The notes: generated by a model from the letters alone, not told the origin. 64,000 nt of DNA from Paludibaculum fermentans_A (GCF_051172195.1 NZ_JBPJAQ010000001.1:3782001-3846000); one strand, 5' to 3'. Positions 26,836 to 36,957 are shown, numbered from the stretch's first letter. Numbers and translations: made by a program.

Positions 26836-27450
26836 TCAATAGAACTTAGGAAAGTTGGCGAATCCGGCTTTGGTCAGGTCCTCAGAGATGGAGGTCATCT
26901 CGGCGTACTTCATGGGGCCGATGAGGATGCGGATGCTGTTCCTGTCGGCGCCGGCGGCGAGTTTGCCGCGGAAGCCCTTGGCATTCAGGGTTTCCAAAAA
27001 GGGCTGGACGGTGTCGGGGGTCAGGTTCCCGACCTGAAGGAAGTTCTGTCCCTTCACGGGCTGAATCAGCGCCATGTTGGATGGTGCGGGCGCGGGGTTC
27101 TGGACAGGCGGAGGTGGAGCCGGCACGGCTGGTTTCACGGCCTGGGCCTGGGGTGAACTGACGGCCGGGGCAGGAGCGGCGGAGGCCATTTGCGCGACTG
27201 GGGGTGTCGCGGCGACGACAGGCCGCGGTGCGGTTCTGGCACGGCGGGCATGCACGGGGGGCGTGGGATTCGCGGCGGCCGCGTGCGCAGGAACCCTGCG
27301 GCCCACGAGGTAAGCCGTGCAGGCCACGATCCCGATGACCATCACGACGCCGAAGGCGATGGCGGTCATCTGGCGGCTTTCCAAAACGAGTAAGGGGCGC
27401 TCCCCGGAGTCCTTCAGGATTTCAATTCTTGCGTCGCTACTGATCTGCAT
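26836..27450 (-). CDS. SPOR-domain membrane protein
   Basis: A 204-residue bitopic protein. The cytoplasmic N terminus (1-28) is followed by a membrane helix (about 29-50, TAIAFGVVMVIGIVACTAYLV), a Pro/Ala-rich linker (60-122) and a C-terminal SPOR domain (about 125-204; LQVGNLTPDTVQPFLETLNA and IRILIGPMKYAEM). SPOR domains bind denuded septal peptidoglycan glycans, so a role in division or wall maintenance is likely. It converges with pckA and has no obvious operon partner. Confidence 0.85.
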   Translation of the reverse strand: MQISSDARIEILKDSGERPLLVLESRQMTAIAFGVVMVIGIVACTAYLVGRRVPAHAAAANPTPPVHARRARTAPRPVVAATPPVAQMASAAPAPAVSSPQAQAVKPAVPAPPPPVQNPAPAPSNMALIQPVKGQNFLQVGNLTPDTVQPFLETLNAKGFRGKLAAGADRNSIRILIGPMKYAEMTSISEDLTKAGFANFPKFY

Positions 27451-27687
27451 ACTCGGCCTCTTCAGGAAGACTATCGGCCAACTCAGCCAGATACCTTAGA
27501 GCTGGGCAGCGGATTTCAGGCGGAGGCTCCGAAACAATATCAAGAGAATTGTTTGGACATGGCCTATAGGTGGAGCTTATACTGAGGCGGAAATTGCCGC
27601 ACGCAGGGCCTGCCCCGCCGCCTGATTCCGGGTGTTTCGGACCTTGTAGATGCTGGCCGTTCAATTGCCTCGGAAAATATCAAACGT

Positions 27688-30600
27688 ATGCCCACATCAA
27701 AGATCCTCCTTGCTTTGTTACTGATGATCGGAGCGATTTCGCCGACGTTTGCAGCCACCGCTGTATACAGTTTCACCGGCGTTGCGTCAGATGGACGCAC
27801 TCTCAGTTTTCAGTACACCGCCCCGGCCCTGATTACATCCGCCACGGTAGTGGCCGCTTCGCAGGCTAGCTGTTCGCCGGCCTGCGATGATATCGGGTTC
27901 TTCCCTAATGCGCAGTTGAACTATGACCTATTGGTGGTGGATGTGCGCAATGCCGGCGGCCAGCCCACGGCATTCACGTTCTACTACCCGGCCGGCTCGT
28001 TTGCCGCGCCCGGCGGATATAAGACGCTGAGCGTGACCGGCGGTTCGAATACTGGATCGTTGACGGTGCAATCGACCGGCAGTCCGGTGTTGACGACCAC
28101 GGCGCTGCCGCGCGGTTCCGTGGGGATTCCATACTCCACTGTCATCACGGGACAAGGGGGAACGGGCAATTTGAGCTATTCGGTGGCGGGCGGCGCTCTG
28201 CCCCTCGGTTTGACCCTGAATACGAGCGGAGTGCTGGGTGGAACGCCGGGGGCAGCGGGTACCTCCCAGGTGACGATCCGGGTGACGGATTCGGCGCAGG
28301 TCTCGACGACGCGCAGCTATTCGGTGATCATCGCCCAGGGCTTGGCGATCACCTCCTTGAGTCCGCTGCCCAGCGGCACGCTGGGACTGCCCTACAACAC
28401 CAACCTGACGGCTACGGGCGGTAGTCCGAGCTACAACTGGACACTGGATTCGGGGGCATTGCCACCTGGCGTGCAGCTCTCGCCCAGCGGTGCCTTGACC
28501 GGCACACCCTTTTCCGGCGGCACCTTTTCCTTCACGGCGCGTGTAACGGATACCACTTCGGCCTTTGTGACGCAGACATTCACGGTGGGTATCTCATCAG
28601 TCCTGACGATCACCACCAGTTCCCCATTACCGATCGGTTCGGTGAATTCGTTCTACAGCGGAGCCCTGAACGTCATTGGAGGGGCTGCTCCCTATGTGTG
28701 GTCGATCACCTCGGGGCAATTGCCCTCCGGCCTCACCTTGTCGACCTCTGGGCTGATCAGCGGTACGCCGACGGTGCCCGGTACGGTGAGTTTCACGGCC
28801 AAGGTCCAGGACAATGGATTGAACCTGGCCACGCAGTCATTCACGCTGACGATTGGTGTCGGCCTGGCAGTCACCACGGTATCCCCCCTGCCATCAGGGA
28901 GTATCGGCGCCGCGTATCAATATTCGCTGACCAGCGTTGGTGGAACGCCACCATACACATGGAACAATGCGAGCGGCGTACTGCCCGCCGGGCTGAGTCT
29001 TTCACCGCTGGGCGTGGTCTCCGGAGTGCCGACGATCGCCGGGACGAGCACTTTCTTTGCCCGTGTGGCCGATGCAAGTGCCAATTCGGCGACGGTGCCG
29101 CTGGTAATTACCATCATCCCGACGCTGCAGATCACGACGGCCAATCCGCTTCCGTCGGGATCGATTGGCACCGCATATAGCCAGGCGCTGGCGGTGAGCG
29201 GCGGTTCGGGTCCGTATACCTGGAGCCAGGCGGGCGGCACCCTGCCGACGGGGCTCACCCTGCTGCCGGTGGGGGTTGTGAACGGCACGCCTACCGCGAA
29301 TGGAACCTATAATTTCGTGGCCCGGGTGACTGATTCCTCAGGGGCCTTCACCCTGCAGTCATTCAATGTGACGGTGGGGAGTTCCCTGGCGTTCACAACG
29401 TCGTCACCTTTGCCGAATGCGCCGACGGGGGTGGCCTATTCGCAGACCCTGGCCGTGTCGGGCGGCAACGCGCCGTACACCTTCAGTGTTTCCGGCGGAT
29501 CCATGCCGCAGGGCCTCACCCTGGCCACGGGCGGCGTGTTGTCGGGTACGCCCACGACCGCCGGTACGTACGCCTTCACGGTGCTGGTGACCGACGTGAC
29601 CGGGCTGACCACGACGAAGGATTTCTCCCTCACGGTGGGCGCGGCCGGTTTCAATATTGACACGCCCGCGGGGCTGCCCAATGCGACTCTGAATGTGCCG
29701 TATTCGCAGACGATGGTGGCCAGCGGCGGCACGCTGCCGTATACGTGGATTCAGACAGAAGGCACGATTCCTCCCGGATTGGGGCTGGCGCCGAGCGGCC
29801 TGCTCTCCGGCACGCCGACCGCCGTGGGTTCCTACCTGTTCCTGCTGCGCGTCACTGACGGGCTGAGCGTGGTCGCCACCAAGACCATGACGCTGACCGT
29901 AGCGCTGGCCGGCAGTACTTTGGCGATTACGACCAGTTCACCGCTGCCGGTTGCGCCGTTGAACCAGGCGTACACGGCCACAATGGCTGGATCCGGCGGC
30001 ACGCCGCCGTACATCTGGACGTTCTCCGGCGGCTCGATTCCCCCGGGACTGCAACTGAGCACGAATGGCACGCTGAGCGGCACCGCCACGACAGCCGGCA
30101 CCTATTCGTTCAACATCCTGCTGACCGACAACACGGGCGCTTCCGTACAGGGACTGTTCTCGTTGACGGTAGGGTCGGGGCTGACCATCACAACGCCGAC
30201 GACGCTGCCCACCGGTGCGGTTGGGAGCGCCTATTCCCAGTCGCTTTCCGCGACCGGTGGAACGGCGCCGTACATCTTCTCGCTGCAGGGCGGGACATTG
30301 CCGAGCGGGCTGAGCCTGAACACGAACGGGCTGATCTCCGGGACGCCACTGGGTGCGGGGACTTCGTCCTTCACCGTCCGGGTCCAGGATGCTGCCGGCG
30401 CCTCGGTGACGGGCACCTTCACCCTGGTGGTTGGTTCGGTCGCCACCGGCATTGTGATTTCGCCCTCGACAGTGCCTGGCGGGTCAGTCGGGGTGGTGTA
30501 CTCGCAGACCCTGACGGCATCAGGCGGTGTGGCGCCGTACATCTTCTCGCTGTTCTCGGGCGCGCTGCCGCCCGGCCTCACCGTCTCAACGAGCGGCGTA

Positions 30601-31920
30601 TTGAGCGGCACCCCCACGTCGAGCGGATCCTTCTCGTTCACTGTGCGAGCCAGCGATAGCCAGGGCGCGGCGGTGAATCAGTTGTACACGCTCTCGGTGG
30701 GTTCGGTGCTGCATATTACCAACACCTCCCCGCTGCCGGGTGGAACGGCAAACTTCTTCTACTCGCAGACCTTCTCAGCGACAGGCGGCACTCCGCCTTA
30801 TACCTGGTCGATCAGTTCCGGGACCCTGCCCACGGGGATGCTCTTCTCCACGCAGGGGATCATCAGCGGGACGCCGACCTCCGGCGGCACCTACCAGTTC
30901 GTGGTCCGTGTGGCCGATGCAACAGGCGCCAGTACGACACAGTCGTTCACGCTGAGCATCACGGGCGGCGTCTCGATCACGACGACCTCGCCCCTGCCGG
31001 ATGGCAGCGTAGGCTCCAGTTACTTCCTGACGTTTGGAGCAAATGGCGGGACGGGTCCATATAGCTGGAGCGTCACCTCCGGCGCACTGCCGAACGGTCT
31101 GTCCCTTTCCAACACGGGCGCGCTGACCGGCGTACCCACGCTGCAGGGTCAGTATCAGTTTGTAGTGAAGCTGGTCGATGGCACGGGGCTTTCGGCTTCC
31201 TCGCCCTTCACGATCACGATCAGTTCGGCGACAACGCAGCCGCGTGCCGGCGTCATCGCCCAACTGGCGTCGGGCGGTGGTTGGAAGACCAGCATTATCC
31301 TGCTGAATCCGACTTCTTCTCCGGCGCAGGTGCGGGTGAACCTCATGGCGGAAGACGGCACACCGCTGGTGTTGCCACTGACGGTATCGCAGGCCGGCTC
31401 CTCGGTTACCGTTTCGGCGGCTGTGGTGGATCGCACCATTCCCTCCAACGGACTGCTGCAGATTGATACGGAAGCCCTGATCTCCACAACCTCAGTGGGC
31501 TGGGCGGATGTGCGCAGCACGTCAACGATCTCGGGCTACGCGATATTCCGGCAGCGTAGCGGGTCTGGTAGCGATTCCGAGGGCACCTCGCCCCTGGAAA
31601 CCAAGTTCCCGACGAATGTCCTGGTCTCCTATGACCACACGGCGGGCTTCTCCACCGGTGTGGCGCTGGTGAATCTCGACAGTAGCGGGACTCTCACCGC
31701 GATCATGCGGGATGACAACGGGAACGAACTGGGCCGCGACGCCATCGCGATCGGCGCCGGCGGGCATACTTCGTTCTCGATGGCCGAGCGCTTCCCGATC
31801 CTCAACGGACGGCGGGGCACGGTTGAGTTCGTGAACAACCAGAACTCCGGCACCGTGGCCCTGGGGTTGCGGTTCAGCCCGACGTTGAGCTTCACGTCGC
31901 TGCCGGTTACCGGCCGTTAG
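27688..31920 (+). CDS. Secreted putative-Ig (He_PIG) repeat protein
   Basis: A 1410-residue exported protein: signal peptide (MPTSKILLALLLMIGAISPTFA), a unique N-terminal domain to about residue 130, then 12 tandem Ig-like repeats of about 87 residues. Each opens with a variant of ITTSSPLPxGSxxxxYSQTL and contains LPxGLxLxxxGxxSGTP. A unique C-terminal domain of about 215 residues follows (AQLASGGGWKTSIILLNPTS onward). This architecture is adhesin- or surface-layer-like. Repeats are diverged in DNA (no long exact direct repeats), so the array is old. A strong hairpin terminator follows at 31947-31985. Confidence 0.9.
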   Translation: MPTSKILLALLLMIGAISPTFAATAVYSFTGVASDGRTLSFQYTAPALITSATVVAASQASCSPACDDIGFFPNAQLNYDLLVVDVRNAGGQPTAFTFYYPAGSFAAPGGYKTLSVTGGSNTGSLTVQSTGSPVLTTTALPRGSVGIPYSTVITGQGGTGNLSYSVAGGALPLGLTLNTSGVLGGTPGAAGTSQVTIRVTDSAQVSTTRSYSVIIAQGLAITSLSPLPSGTLGLPYNTNLTATGGSPSYNWTLDSGALPPGVQLSPSGALTGTPFSGGTFSFTARVTDTTSAFVTQTFTVGISSVLTITTSSPLPIGSVNSFYSGALNVIGGAAPYVWSITSGQLPSGLTLSTSGLISGTPTVPGTVSFTAKVQDNGLNLATQSFTLTIGVGLAVTTVSPLPSGSIGAAYQYSLTSVGGTPPYTWNNASGVLPAGLSLSPLGVVSGVPTIAGTSTFFARVADASANSATVPLVITIIPTLQITTANPLPSGSIGTAYSQALAVSGGSGPYTWSQAGGTLPTGLTLLPVGVVNGTPTANGTYNFVARVTDSSGAFTLQSFNVTVGSSLAFTTSSPLPNAPTGVAYSQTLAVSGGNAPYTFSVSGGSMPQGLTLATGGVLSGTPTTAGTYAFTVLVTDVTGLTTTKDFSLTVGAAGFNIDTPAGLPNATLNVPYSQTMVASGGTLPYTWIQTEGTIPPGLGLAPSGLLSGTPTAVGSYLFLLRVTDGLSVVATKTMTLTVALAGSTLAITTSSPLPVAPLNQAYTATMAGSGGTPPYIWTFSGGSIPPGLQLSTNGTLSGTATTAGTYSFNILLTDNTGASVQGLFSLTVGSGLTITTPTTLPTGAVGSAYSQSLSATGGTAPYIFSLQGGTLPSGLSLNTNGLISGTPLGAGTSSFTVRVQDAAGASVTGTFTLVVGSVATGIVISPSTVPGGSVGVVYSQTLTASGGVAPYIFSLFSGALPPGLTVSTSGVLSGTPTSSGSFSFTVRASDSQGAAVNQLYTLSVGSVLHITNTSPLPGGTANFFYSQTFSATGGTPPYTWSISSGTLPTGMLFSTQGIISGTPTSGGTYQFVVRVADATGASTTQSFTLSITGGVSITTTSPLPDGSVGSSYFLTFGANGGTGPYSWSVTSGALPNGLSLSNTGALTGVPTLQGQYQFVVKLVDGTGLSASSPFTITISSATTQPRAGVIAQLASGGGWKTSIILLNPTSSPAQVRVNLMAEDGTPLVLPLTVSQAGSSVTVSAAVVDRTIPSNGLLQIDTEALISTTSVGWADVRSTSTISGYAIFRQRSGSGSDSEGTSPLETKFPTNVLVSYDHTAGFSTGVALVNLDSSGTLTAIMRDDNGNELGRDAIAIGAGGHTSFSMAERFPILNGRRGTVEFVNNQNSGTVALGLRFSPTLSFTSLPVTGR

Positions 31921-31946
31921 CGGCGATCGAAAGAGTCCGTTACCTC

Positions 31947-31985
31947 AACGGCCCGGCCGTCCTCATTCGGGGCGGCCGGGCCGTT
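31947..31985 (+). terminator. Intrinsic terminator after the Ig-repeat gene
   Basis: A perfect 13-bp stem pairs AACGGCCCGGCCG (31947-31959) with CGGCCGGGCCGTT (31973-31985) around a 13-base loop, followed by TTT. It lies 27 bases after the stop codon. Confidence 0.8.
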
Positions 31986-32559
31986 TGCTGTCTGGGCAGC
32001 GGGATCGAGGGGAGAGAGGAACACTCCCGATAAGATTGGGTTTTGCATTGTTCAATTGACGCTGTGTCGAATAGCCCAGCCCGCACCATGCTGCCGGCCA
32101 GATGCTGTTTCTTAAGATTGAGGACACCGCATTTTTAATATTATTGAATGTGCACTAGTTAATAGGCGGGAATTCAATAGTGGGAATTCCGGCCGGGGAG
32201 GAATCCTTACCGGGGCCGGATGACGTGGTTCGAATTGCGGCTGGCGCAGGGTTCGGGCGACGGCCGGATGGCGTGCGAAGCCCAAAGAAGACAGGGGTAC
32301 TAGGGGCTTCCAGAATGGGGCCGAGTGTTCGAATACGCCGGCTGAGCCAGCGTCGGGGAGGGCCGTGGGGGCGGTGCGAAGCCGGGGCGTCCGGGCGGAG
32401 GATTGGCTATCGTTCGATAGAAAATGAGCCCAAATGAGTGAAATTGTGAGCGGAAATTCACCAAAATTAGTGTAGATTGTCGGCAGGGTCGGGGCGGAAG
32501 ACCTGGCGAGGGACCGCGCTGCCGGTGATGGCTGGGAGCTTACCGGGGCACACGAAAAA

Positions 32560-32591
32560 GCCCGCCACTCGCTGTGACGCGGGTGGCGGGC
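32560..32591 (-). terminator. Intrinsic terminator after the zinc-knuckle gene
   Basis: GCCCGCCAC (32560-32568) pairs with GTGGCGGGC (32583-32591). On the minus strand the hairpin is followed by TTTTT, making a good terminator for the gene ending at 32614. On the plus strand it is followed by ATTTTA, so it may act in both directions. Confidence 0.8.
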
Positions 32592-32613
32592 ATTTTACAA
32601 TCACGATGCTGAA

Positions 32614-32889
32614 TTATGCATTCGGTCTTTGAGGGCAGGTTCTTGCATTATGGCCGGTCTTGCCACAGATCTTGCAAGTGCGTTGTTTCTTCTCGCCGGC
32701 CTTGGGGGCCTTGGCGCTGAACCGGCTGCCGGACTCCACGAGTTCGAAGGTGAAGCCGAGCTCTTTCAGGGTCCCAATTTGCGCCTGGATCGAAGCGATG
32801 GCTTCGTCCCGGGCTTCGTTCATCAGAGTCTGATACTTGGCCTTGAAGTCTAGGGCCTTCTCAATTTTGGTAGGTTTTGGATCCGCCAT
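32614..32889 (-). CDS. Small coiled-coil protein with C-terminal CCHC zinc knuckle
   Basis: A 91-residue protein starting MADPKPTKIEKALDFKAKYQ. An in-frame ATG ten codons upstream is possible, but the extra residues look non-native. A charged helical region (about 8-50) is followed by a basic linker (SAKAPKAGEKKQR) and CKICGKTGHNARTC at 72-85, an exact C-x2-C-x4-H-x4-C retroviral-type zinc knuckle. Such knuckles bind single-stranded RNA or DNA. The plan (oligomerising helix, basic linker, nucleic acid-binding tail) recalls nucleoid proteins such as H-NS, but no homology is claimed. It is monocistronic, with its own terminator at 32560-32591. Confidence 0.75.
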   Translation of the reverse strand: MADPKPTKIEKALDFKAKYQTLMNEARDEAIASIQAQIGTLKELGFTFELVESGSRFSAKAPKAGEKKQRTCKICGKTGHNARTCPQRPNA

Positions 32890-33029
32890 TGCATTACTAC
32901 ATATCATAGATGCAAACAACGGGTCAAGGCGGTGGCTCCGGAAGGGCCATTATCCACCGCCTCAGACCAGACATTAATGTTAAGTGAGTAATACCCCGGA
33001 GGGTCCTACTCAGGAGCGCAATCAGGGAA

Positions 33030-36000
33030 TTATTGCTGCCTGTCCGAAGGACGGGATTGATTTGCGACCGCCGCGGCCTGGGCAACTTCCTCCAGGTTAT
33101 AACCTGCGACGGAGATGGCCGGCGACTCACCGCGGGTGTCTGCTTCCCGTAGCTCGGTGACAATGCTGCGTGTTTCGCCCGGCATGAGCGCGATGTAATT
33201 GTCGTTATACAGGGCGGGCAGGATGCGATCGCCGCTGACGGAGCGCACGGCCTTGACTCGCACCATCAGGGCCGGTGTTGCGGAGATGTTGCGAAGCTCG
33301 GTGGTCAGGCGCCAGGAATCGCCCTGGCGCTGAACGAGTGTCCTGGCCGATACACGCGTCTTGGCGAGGTCCCGGAGAGCCCGGAAATTGCCTTCCTGGA
33401 CACCGCGCCAATAGAAATTATCGGAGATCAACTGGCCATTCCTGGCTAGCTGCAGCCGTAGAAAGTGTACGGAAGAGAGTCCCGCGGGATACTCGATTGT
33501 GCCGGCGATGACCGTGCTGTCTTCCCTGGAGTCCACGGTATAGGAGACGTCCTGCTTCACTGATCCGTCGAGATTCAGTATCTGTAGTCGGGCTGACAGT
33601 CCGGACTGGTTGCCTGCGCTGTAGTTGACCACCTCGACCGCATCGGTGGATGGATTCCACTGGATGTGAAGAGGTTCTGAGGCTTTCTTGCTGCCAAAAT
33701 AGCCCGATCCGGGTTCGAGGTAATAGTCGTACGTCTGCCAGACAAATGAAGGCCAAGTGGGGTGGCTCATCCAAATCAAGAGACCCATGCGGTATTTACT
33801 CTGCGATTCAAACATCGCGCGATGACCTTCAAAGTTCACGAATTGGGCGAGTTCCAGCCAATCGGAAATATTCTTAGCGCCGCCATAGCTCTTGTCGATG
33901 CGATCGAGGAATGAGGCGCCGCCCTGGGCTCCAGTGAGGCAGAAATCGTGGAGACCCCACATGCGGCCCTGGGGCCACATGCCGGATTCGGGCATCATCT
34001 GCTTCAGGCTGTCCATGCTGACGATGTTGGGCATGCCCATCTCGCTATGGAATTTGGGGGTGGCGCGTTCAGTGAAATAGGTCTTGAGGGGCATTGCCTG
34101 GTAGGGGCCGTGACCGCTGACAACATCATCCGCGGAGCTGGAGATGTAGTGAATGCCGGGGTGCAGGGCGGCCAGGGCCTCACGGATGCCGTCGTCGATC
34201 GGTTTCGGCGGAAACCCTTCATTTCTGCCGCAGTACAAGCCAACGGAGGGGTGGTTGCGGATGCGGCGGATGGTGTCTTTCGCGTTACCGAGGAACATTT
34301 CGTTGTTGTCGGGGTCGGGGCCATCCCAAGGGTTGGCGAGCCAGAAATCCTGCCAGACGACGATGCCGTGCCGGTCGCAGGCTTCATAGAATTCGTCGTC
34401 GCCGACCTGGCCCACCCAGTTCCGGATCATGGTGAAGTTCATGTCGCGGTGGTAGCGGATGGCGGCATCGTACTCGCGGCCGCGGTAGCGCAGCATGGAT
34501 TCTCCGAAGCCCCAATTGCCGCCGCGCGGGACGAACCGGCGGCCGTTGATCCACATGCGCAGGGCTCCGCCTTCTTCGCTGTAGGTGAACTGGCGGACCC
34601 CGGCCTGGAGGGTCTTGTGGTCGGAAACCTGGCCCGGGGAAGTTTCGAAGCGCAGGTCGACGTCATACAGATCGGGCTGGCCGTAACCAGCGGGCCACCA
34701 GAGCTTCGGATTCCGAAGATGTAAGACAGGGTTTGTGGAGGGATCCAGCTTGACTGTTTGTTCGCCGCCGCCCGGCAATGTGACTTTGGCCGAGGCCGTG
34801 GCGTCGCCGAAGCGGCCGGTGAGGGTGCCGCTGACCGCGTTGGCGGAGTGGTTGTGAAGAGTCACCTCGAGGGTCACATCGGCCTGGGAGGTATCCGGCA
34901 GCGGCAGGGCGGTGATGACGCGCGGGTCGTCGAGGGTGACGGCTCCTGTCGAGGTGAGGTAGACGTCGTTCCAGATGCCGGTGTCGCGGCCGCGGATGGT
35001 GGGGATCCAATCCCAACCGATGGCGGCGTGATAAGTGGGATTGTCGGCTCCGGGGACGCCGCCGTTCTTATCGGGGCTTTCGTAGGTCTTTTCCTTGATG
35101 CTGCCGGGGTGAGCGAGTTTCTCGATGCGGATGGCGAGGGCATTGCGGGCGCCGGGTTTGAGCAGTTTGGTGACATCGAACCGGCCGCGCAGGAAACCGC
35201 CATCGACGCGGCCCAGGCGGGCGCCATTGAGATAGATCTCCGCCTTCCAGTTGATGCCGTCGAGATTAAGCCAGACGTGCTCGCCGGGCGATTTGGCGGG
35301 AGGAGCGACGAATTCGTCCCGGTACCAGAAGTCGGCATGGAAGAACGAATCCGAGATCATGAGCTGGTTGTCGCCGTAGTTGGGATCGGGCAGGGCTCCG
35401 GCGTTGTAGTAGCTGGAGAGCACGGTGCCGGGTACGGTGGCCGGCAGCCAATCGGTATCGCGGTAGCCGGGCTGGGAGAGTTGCGGTCCACTGGATGAGA
35501 CCAGGGAATCGCGCTGGACGCGCCAGTTGCCGCCGGCGAGGTCGAGCCGGCCATCGGCGCGAAGGGCGGGTGCTGGCTTGGGCTGAGGGGCCAGGCCGCC
35601 GGTGCCGAAGACTTCGAACTCGCTCAGCAGGTAACCTTCGGGGGAGGCGGCTTTGGTGAGTTGTAGACGAACGTAGCGTGCGTGGGTGGGTTGTGGCAGC
35701 TCGATGGAGTCGGACGGGCCCGCGCCGGCGGGCAGTGGCTGCACGGTCTTCCAGGTTGACCCGTCGGAAGAGAGCTGGAGGGCGCCTTCGGCGGCGCGGC
35801 GGATCCACGTCAGGACGACACGCTGCAGCTTCGATTCGACGCCGAGGTCGACGGAGACCCACTCCGTACCGGCTCCGGCTGATTTCCAGGCGCTGGTGAA
35901 GTTCCACGGGCCGCCCAGGTGGACCTGGACGTTGTTGCGGTAGAAGGTCACTTCGTTGGCCTGCCAGCTGCCGGCACGGGCGTTCTGGAACTGGAGCCGG

Positions 36001-36581
36001 TAGAAGCGGGCGCGGGCCGGATGAGGGAAGTGGACGGAGCGCAGGATCTCGCCGGTGGGACGGGCCATCTGGCTGGCCTGGCCGAGGTCTTTCCAGGTTT
36101 GGCCGTCGTCGGACCCGGTGACGCGGCAGTTCCAGTTCTCGGGTTCGCCGTGGGCCACGAGCCGGGCGTCGATCTCGATGCGGTCGATCTCTGGAGGCGC
36201 GTCGCCGCCGATCTCAAACTGGACCCAGGGCTGTTTTCCACGGAGGGTGACACCACTGACCCAGTTGCCGTCGAGCAGCCATTCCCGCTCATTCTTCCTG
36301 AGCGTGCCTTGCTGGCTGGTGGAGACGGAGACCCAGCGGGGCACTCGGGTGTCTTTGATGCCGTCGGTGACGAGCTGGGCGGTCAGGTTGTAGTCGTAGC
36401 TGCTGGAGTGGTAAGCCGGTCGCCGCAGGGCCAGATTGCGCGCGGGACCGGAATCGGGCCGAAGCACGGGTCCGAAATCCTGTTTCGGATCGCCTGGATA
36501 GATTCCAACGCCGCGGGAGAAGTCCTGCGCCTGGAGTGCCAGCCCCAGCGCGAAAATGGCCAAAATCGTGGGTCTCATCAA
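33030..36581 (-). CDS. Secreted GH2 glycosidase with discoidin-like domains (exo-beta-glucosaminidase/mannosidase type)
   Basis: An 1183-residue exported enzyme with a signal peptide (MMRPTILAIFALGLALQA). Two F5/8-type-C-like domains occupy about 45-330 (WVQFEIGGDAPPEIDRIEI; WVSVDLGVESKLQRVVLTW). GH2 sugar-binding and Ig-like domains span about 345-650, and a TIM barrel spans about 660-930. The acid/base Glu is in LYCGRNEGF (about 786) and the nucleophile Glu in FHSEMGMPN (about 845). The N-E spacing and GH2 layout resemble CsxA-type exo-beta-D-glucosaminidases and beta-mannosidases. It likely trims oligosaccharides from chitosan or glycoproteins outside the inner membrane. Confidence 0.88.
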   Translation of the reverse strand: MMRPTILAIFALGLALQAQDFSRGVGIYPGDPKQDFGPVLRPDSGPARNLALRRPAYHSSSYDYNLTAQLVTDGIKDTRVPRWVSVSTSQQGTLRKNEREWLLDGNWVSGVTLRGKQPWVQFEIGGDAPPEIDRIEIDARLVAHGEPENWNCRVTGSDDGQTWKDLGQASQMARPTGEILRSVHFPHPARARFYRLQFQNARAGSWQANEVTFYRNNVQVHLGGPWNFTSAWKSAGAGTEWVSVDLGVESKLQRVVLTWIRRAAEGALQLSSDGSTWKTVQPLPAGAGPSDSIELPQPTHARYVRLQLTKAASPEGYLLSEFEVFGTGGLAPQPKPAPALRADGRLDLAGGNWRVQRDSLVSSSGPQLSQPGYRDTDWLPATVPGTVLSSYYNAGALPDPNYGDNQLMISDSFFHADFWYRDEFVAPPAKSPGEHVWLNLDGINWKAEIYLNGARLGRVDGGFLRGRFDVTKLLKPGARNALAIRIEKLAHPGSIKEKTYESPDKNGGVPGADNPTYHAAIGWDWIPTIRGRDTGIWNDVYLTSTGAVTLDDPRVITALPLPDTSQADVTLEVTLHNHSANAVSGTLTGRFGDATASAKVTLPGGGEQTVKLDPSTNPVLHLRNPKLWWPAGYGQPDLYDVDLRFETSPGQVSDHKTLQAGVRQFTYSEEGGALRMWINGRRFVPRGGNWGFGESMLRYRGREYDAAIRYHRDMNFTMIRNWVGQVGDDEFYEACDRHGIVVWQDFWLANPWDGPDPDNNEMFLGNAKDTIRRIRNHPSVGLYCGRNEGFPPKPIDDGIREALAALHPGIHYISSSADDVVSGHGPYQAMPLKTYFTERATPKFHSEMGMPNIVSMDSLKQMMPESGMWPQGRMWGLHDFCLTGAQGGASFLDRIDKSYGGAKNISDWLELAQFVNFEGHRAMFESQSKYRMGLLIWMSHPTWPSFVWQTYDYYLEPGSGYFGSKKASEPLHIQWNPSTDAVEVVNYSAGNQSGLSARLQILNLDGSVKQDVSYTVDSREDSTVIAGTIEYPAGLSSVHFLRLQLARNGQLISDNFYWRGVQEGNFRALRDLAKTRVSARTLVQRQGDSWRLTTELRNISATPALMVRVKAVRSVSGDRILPALYNDNYIALMPGETRSIVTELREADTRGESPAISVAGYNLEEVAQAAAVANQSRPSDRQQ

Positions 36582-36765
36582 TTACCTTTATACCTGATTA
36601 TCTGCTTCCAGCCCTTGTGGGACAGGTTCCCGGGCCGTTGGCCTGATCTGAATCTTGGCGCGGAAGGACAGGAAAGTGAGCCCTACCTTCACTTTTTCGA
36701 AACAAATTGCATGCAAAAGCGTCTTATTAAGTGAAGGTGCTCTTGGGCATCATCAGGAGGGCGAC

Positions 36766-36957
36766 ATGAGCCTCAAAGACCGTTTAGAGCTGGAACGCGA
36801 GATTCTGGAAAAGATTGAGCAGGGCCGTGAAGGCTCGGCCGAAGAAGATTATGAAGCGCTGGAGCGCGCGATCATCGAGCGTGAGCTCGCTGAACTCGAA
36901 GAGCAAGTCCAGACTGAGCCGGAGCACGTTCTAGTGCGCCGCCGGAAGCACAACTAA
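36766..36957 (+). CDS. Small charged helical protein of unknown function
   Basis: A 63-residue protein starting MSLKDRLELEREILEKIEQG, with an ideal AGGAGG ribosome site at 36755-36760; the longer frame to 36655 overlaps this site and is not used. It is nearly all charged helix (coiled-coil propensity, EEDYEALERAIIERELAELEEQ), ending in basic VRRRKHN. There is no membrane segment. It could be a small regulatory or scaffold protein; no family is recognised. It stands alone between two minus-strand genes. Confidence 0.7.
   Translation: MSLKDRLELEREILEKIEQGREGSAEEDYEALERAIIERELAELEEQVQTEPEHVLVRRRKHN

Larger units (their letters stand above)
31921..32613. other. Long intergenic stretch with two terminators and an AT-rich patch
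   Basis: These 690 bases contain the terminators described separately at both ends. Between them is an AT-rich patch (about 32125-32190) holding two GGGAATTC copies 17 bases apart. The frame at 32180-32437 has no ribosome site and a Gly/Arg-biased translation, so I do not call it. No RNA gene was recognised. Confidence 0.5.

Noticed and set aside
32180..32437. 85-codon plus-strand frame
   Set aside because: No ribosome site, composition unlike a protein, lies between two terminators.
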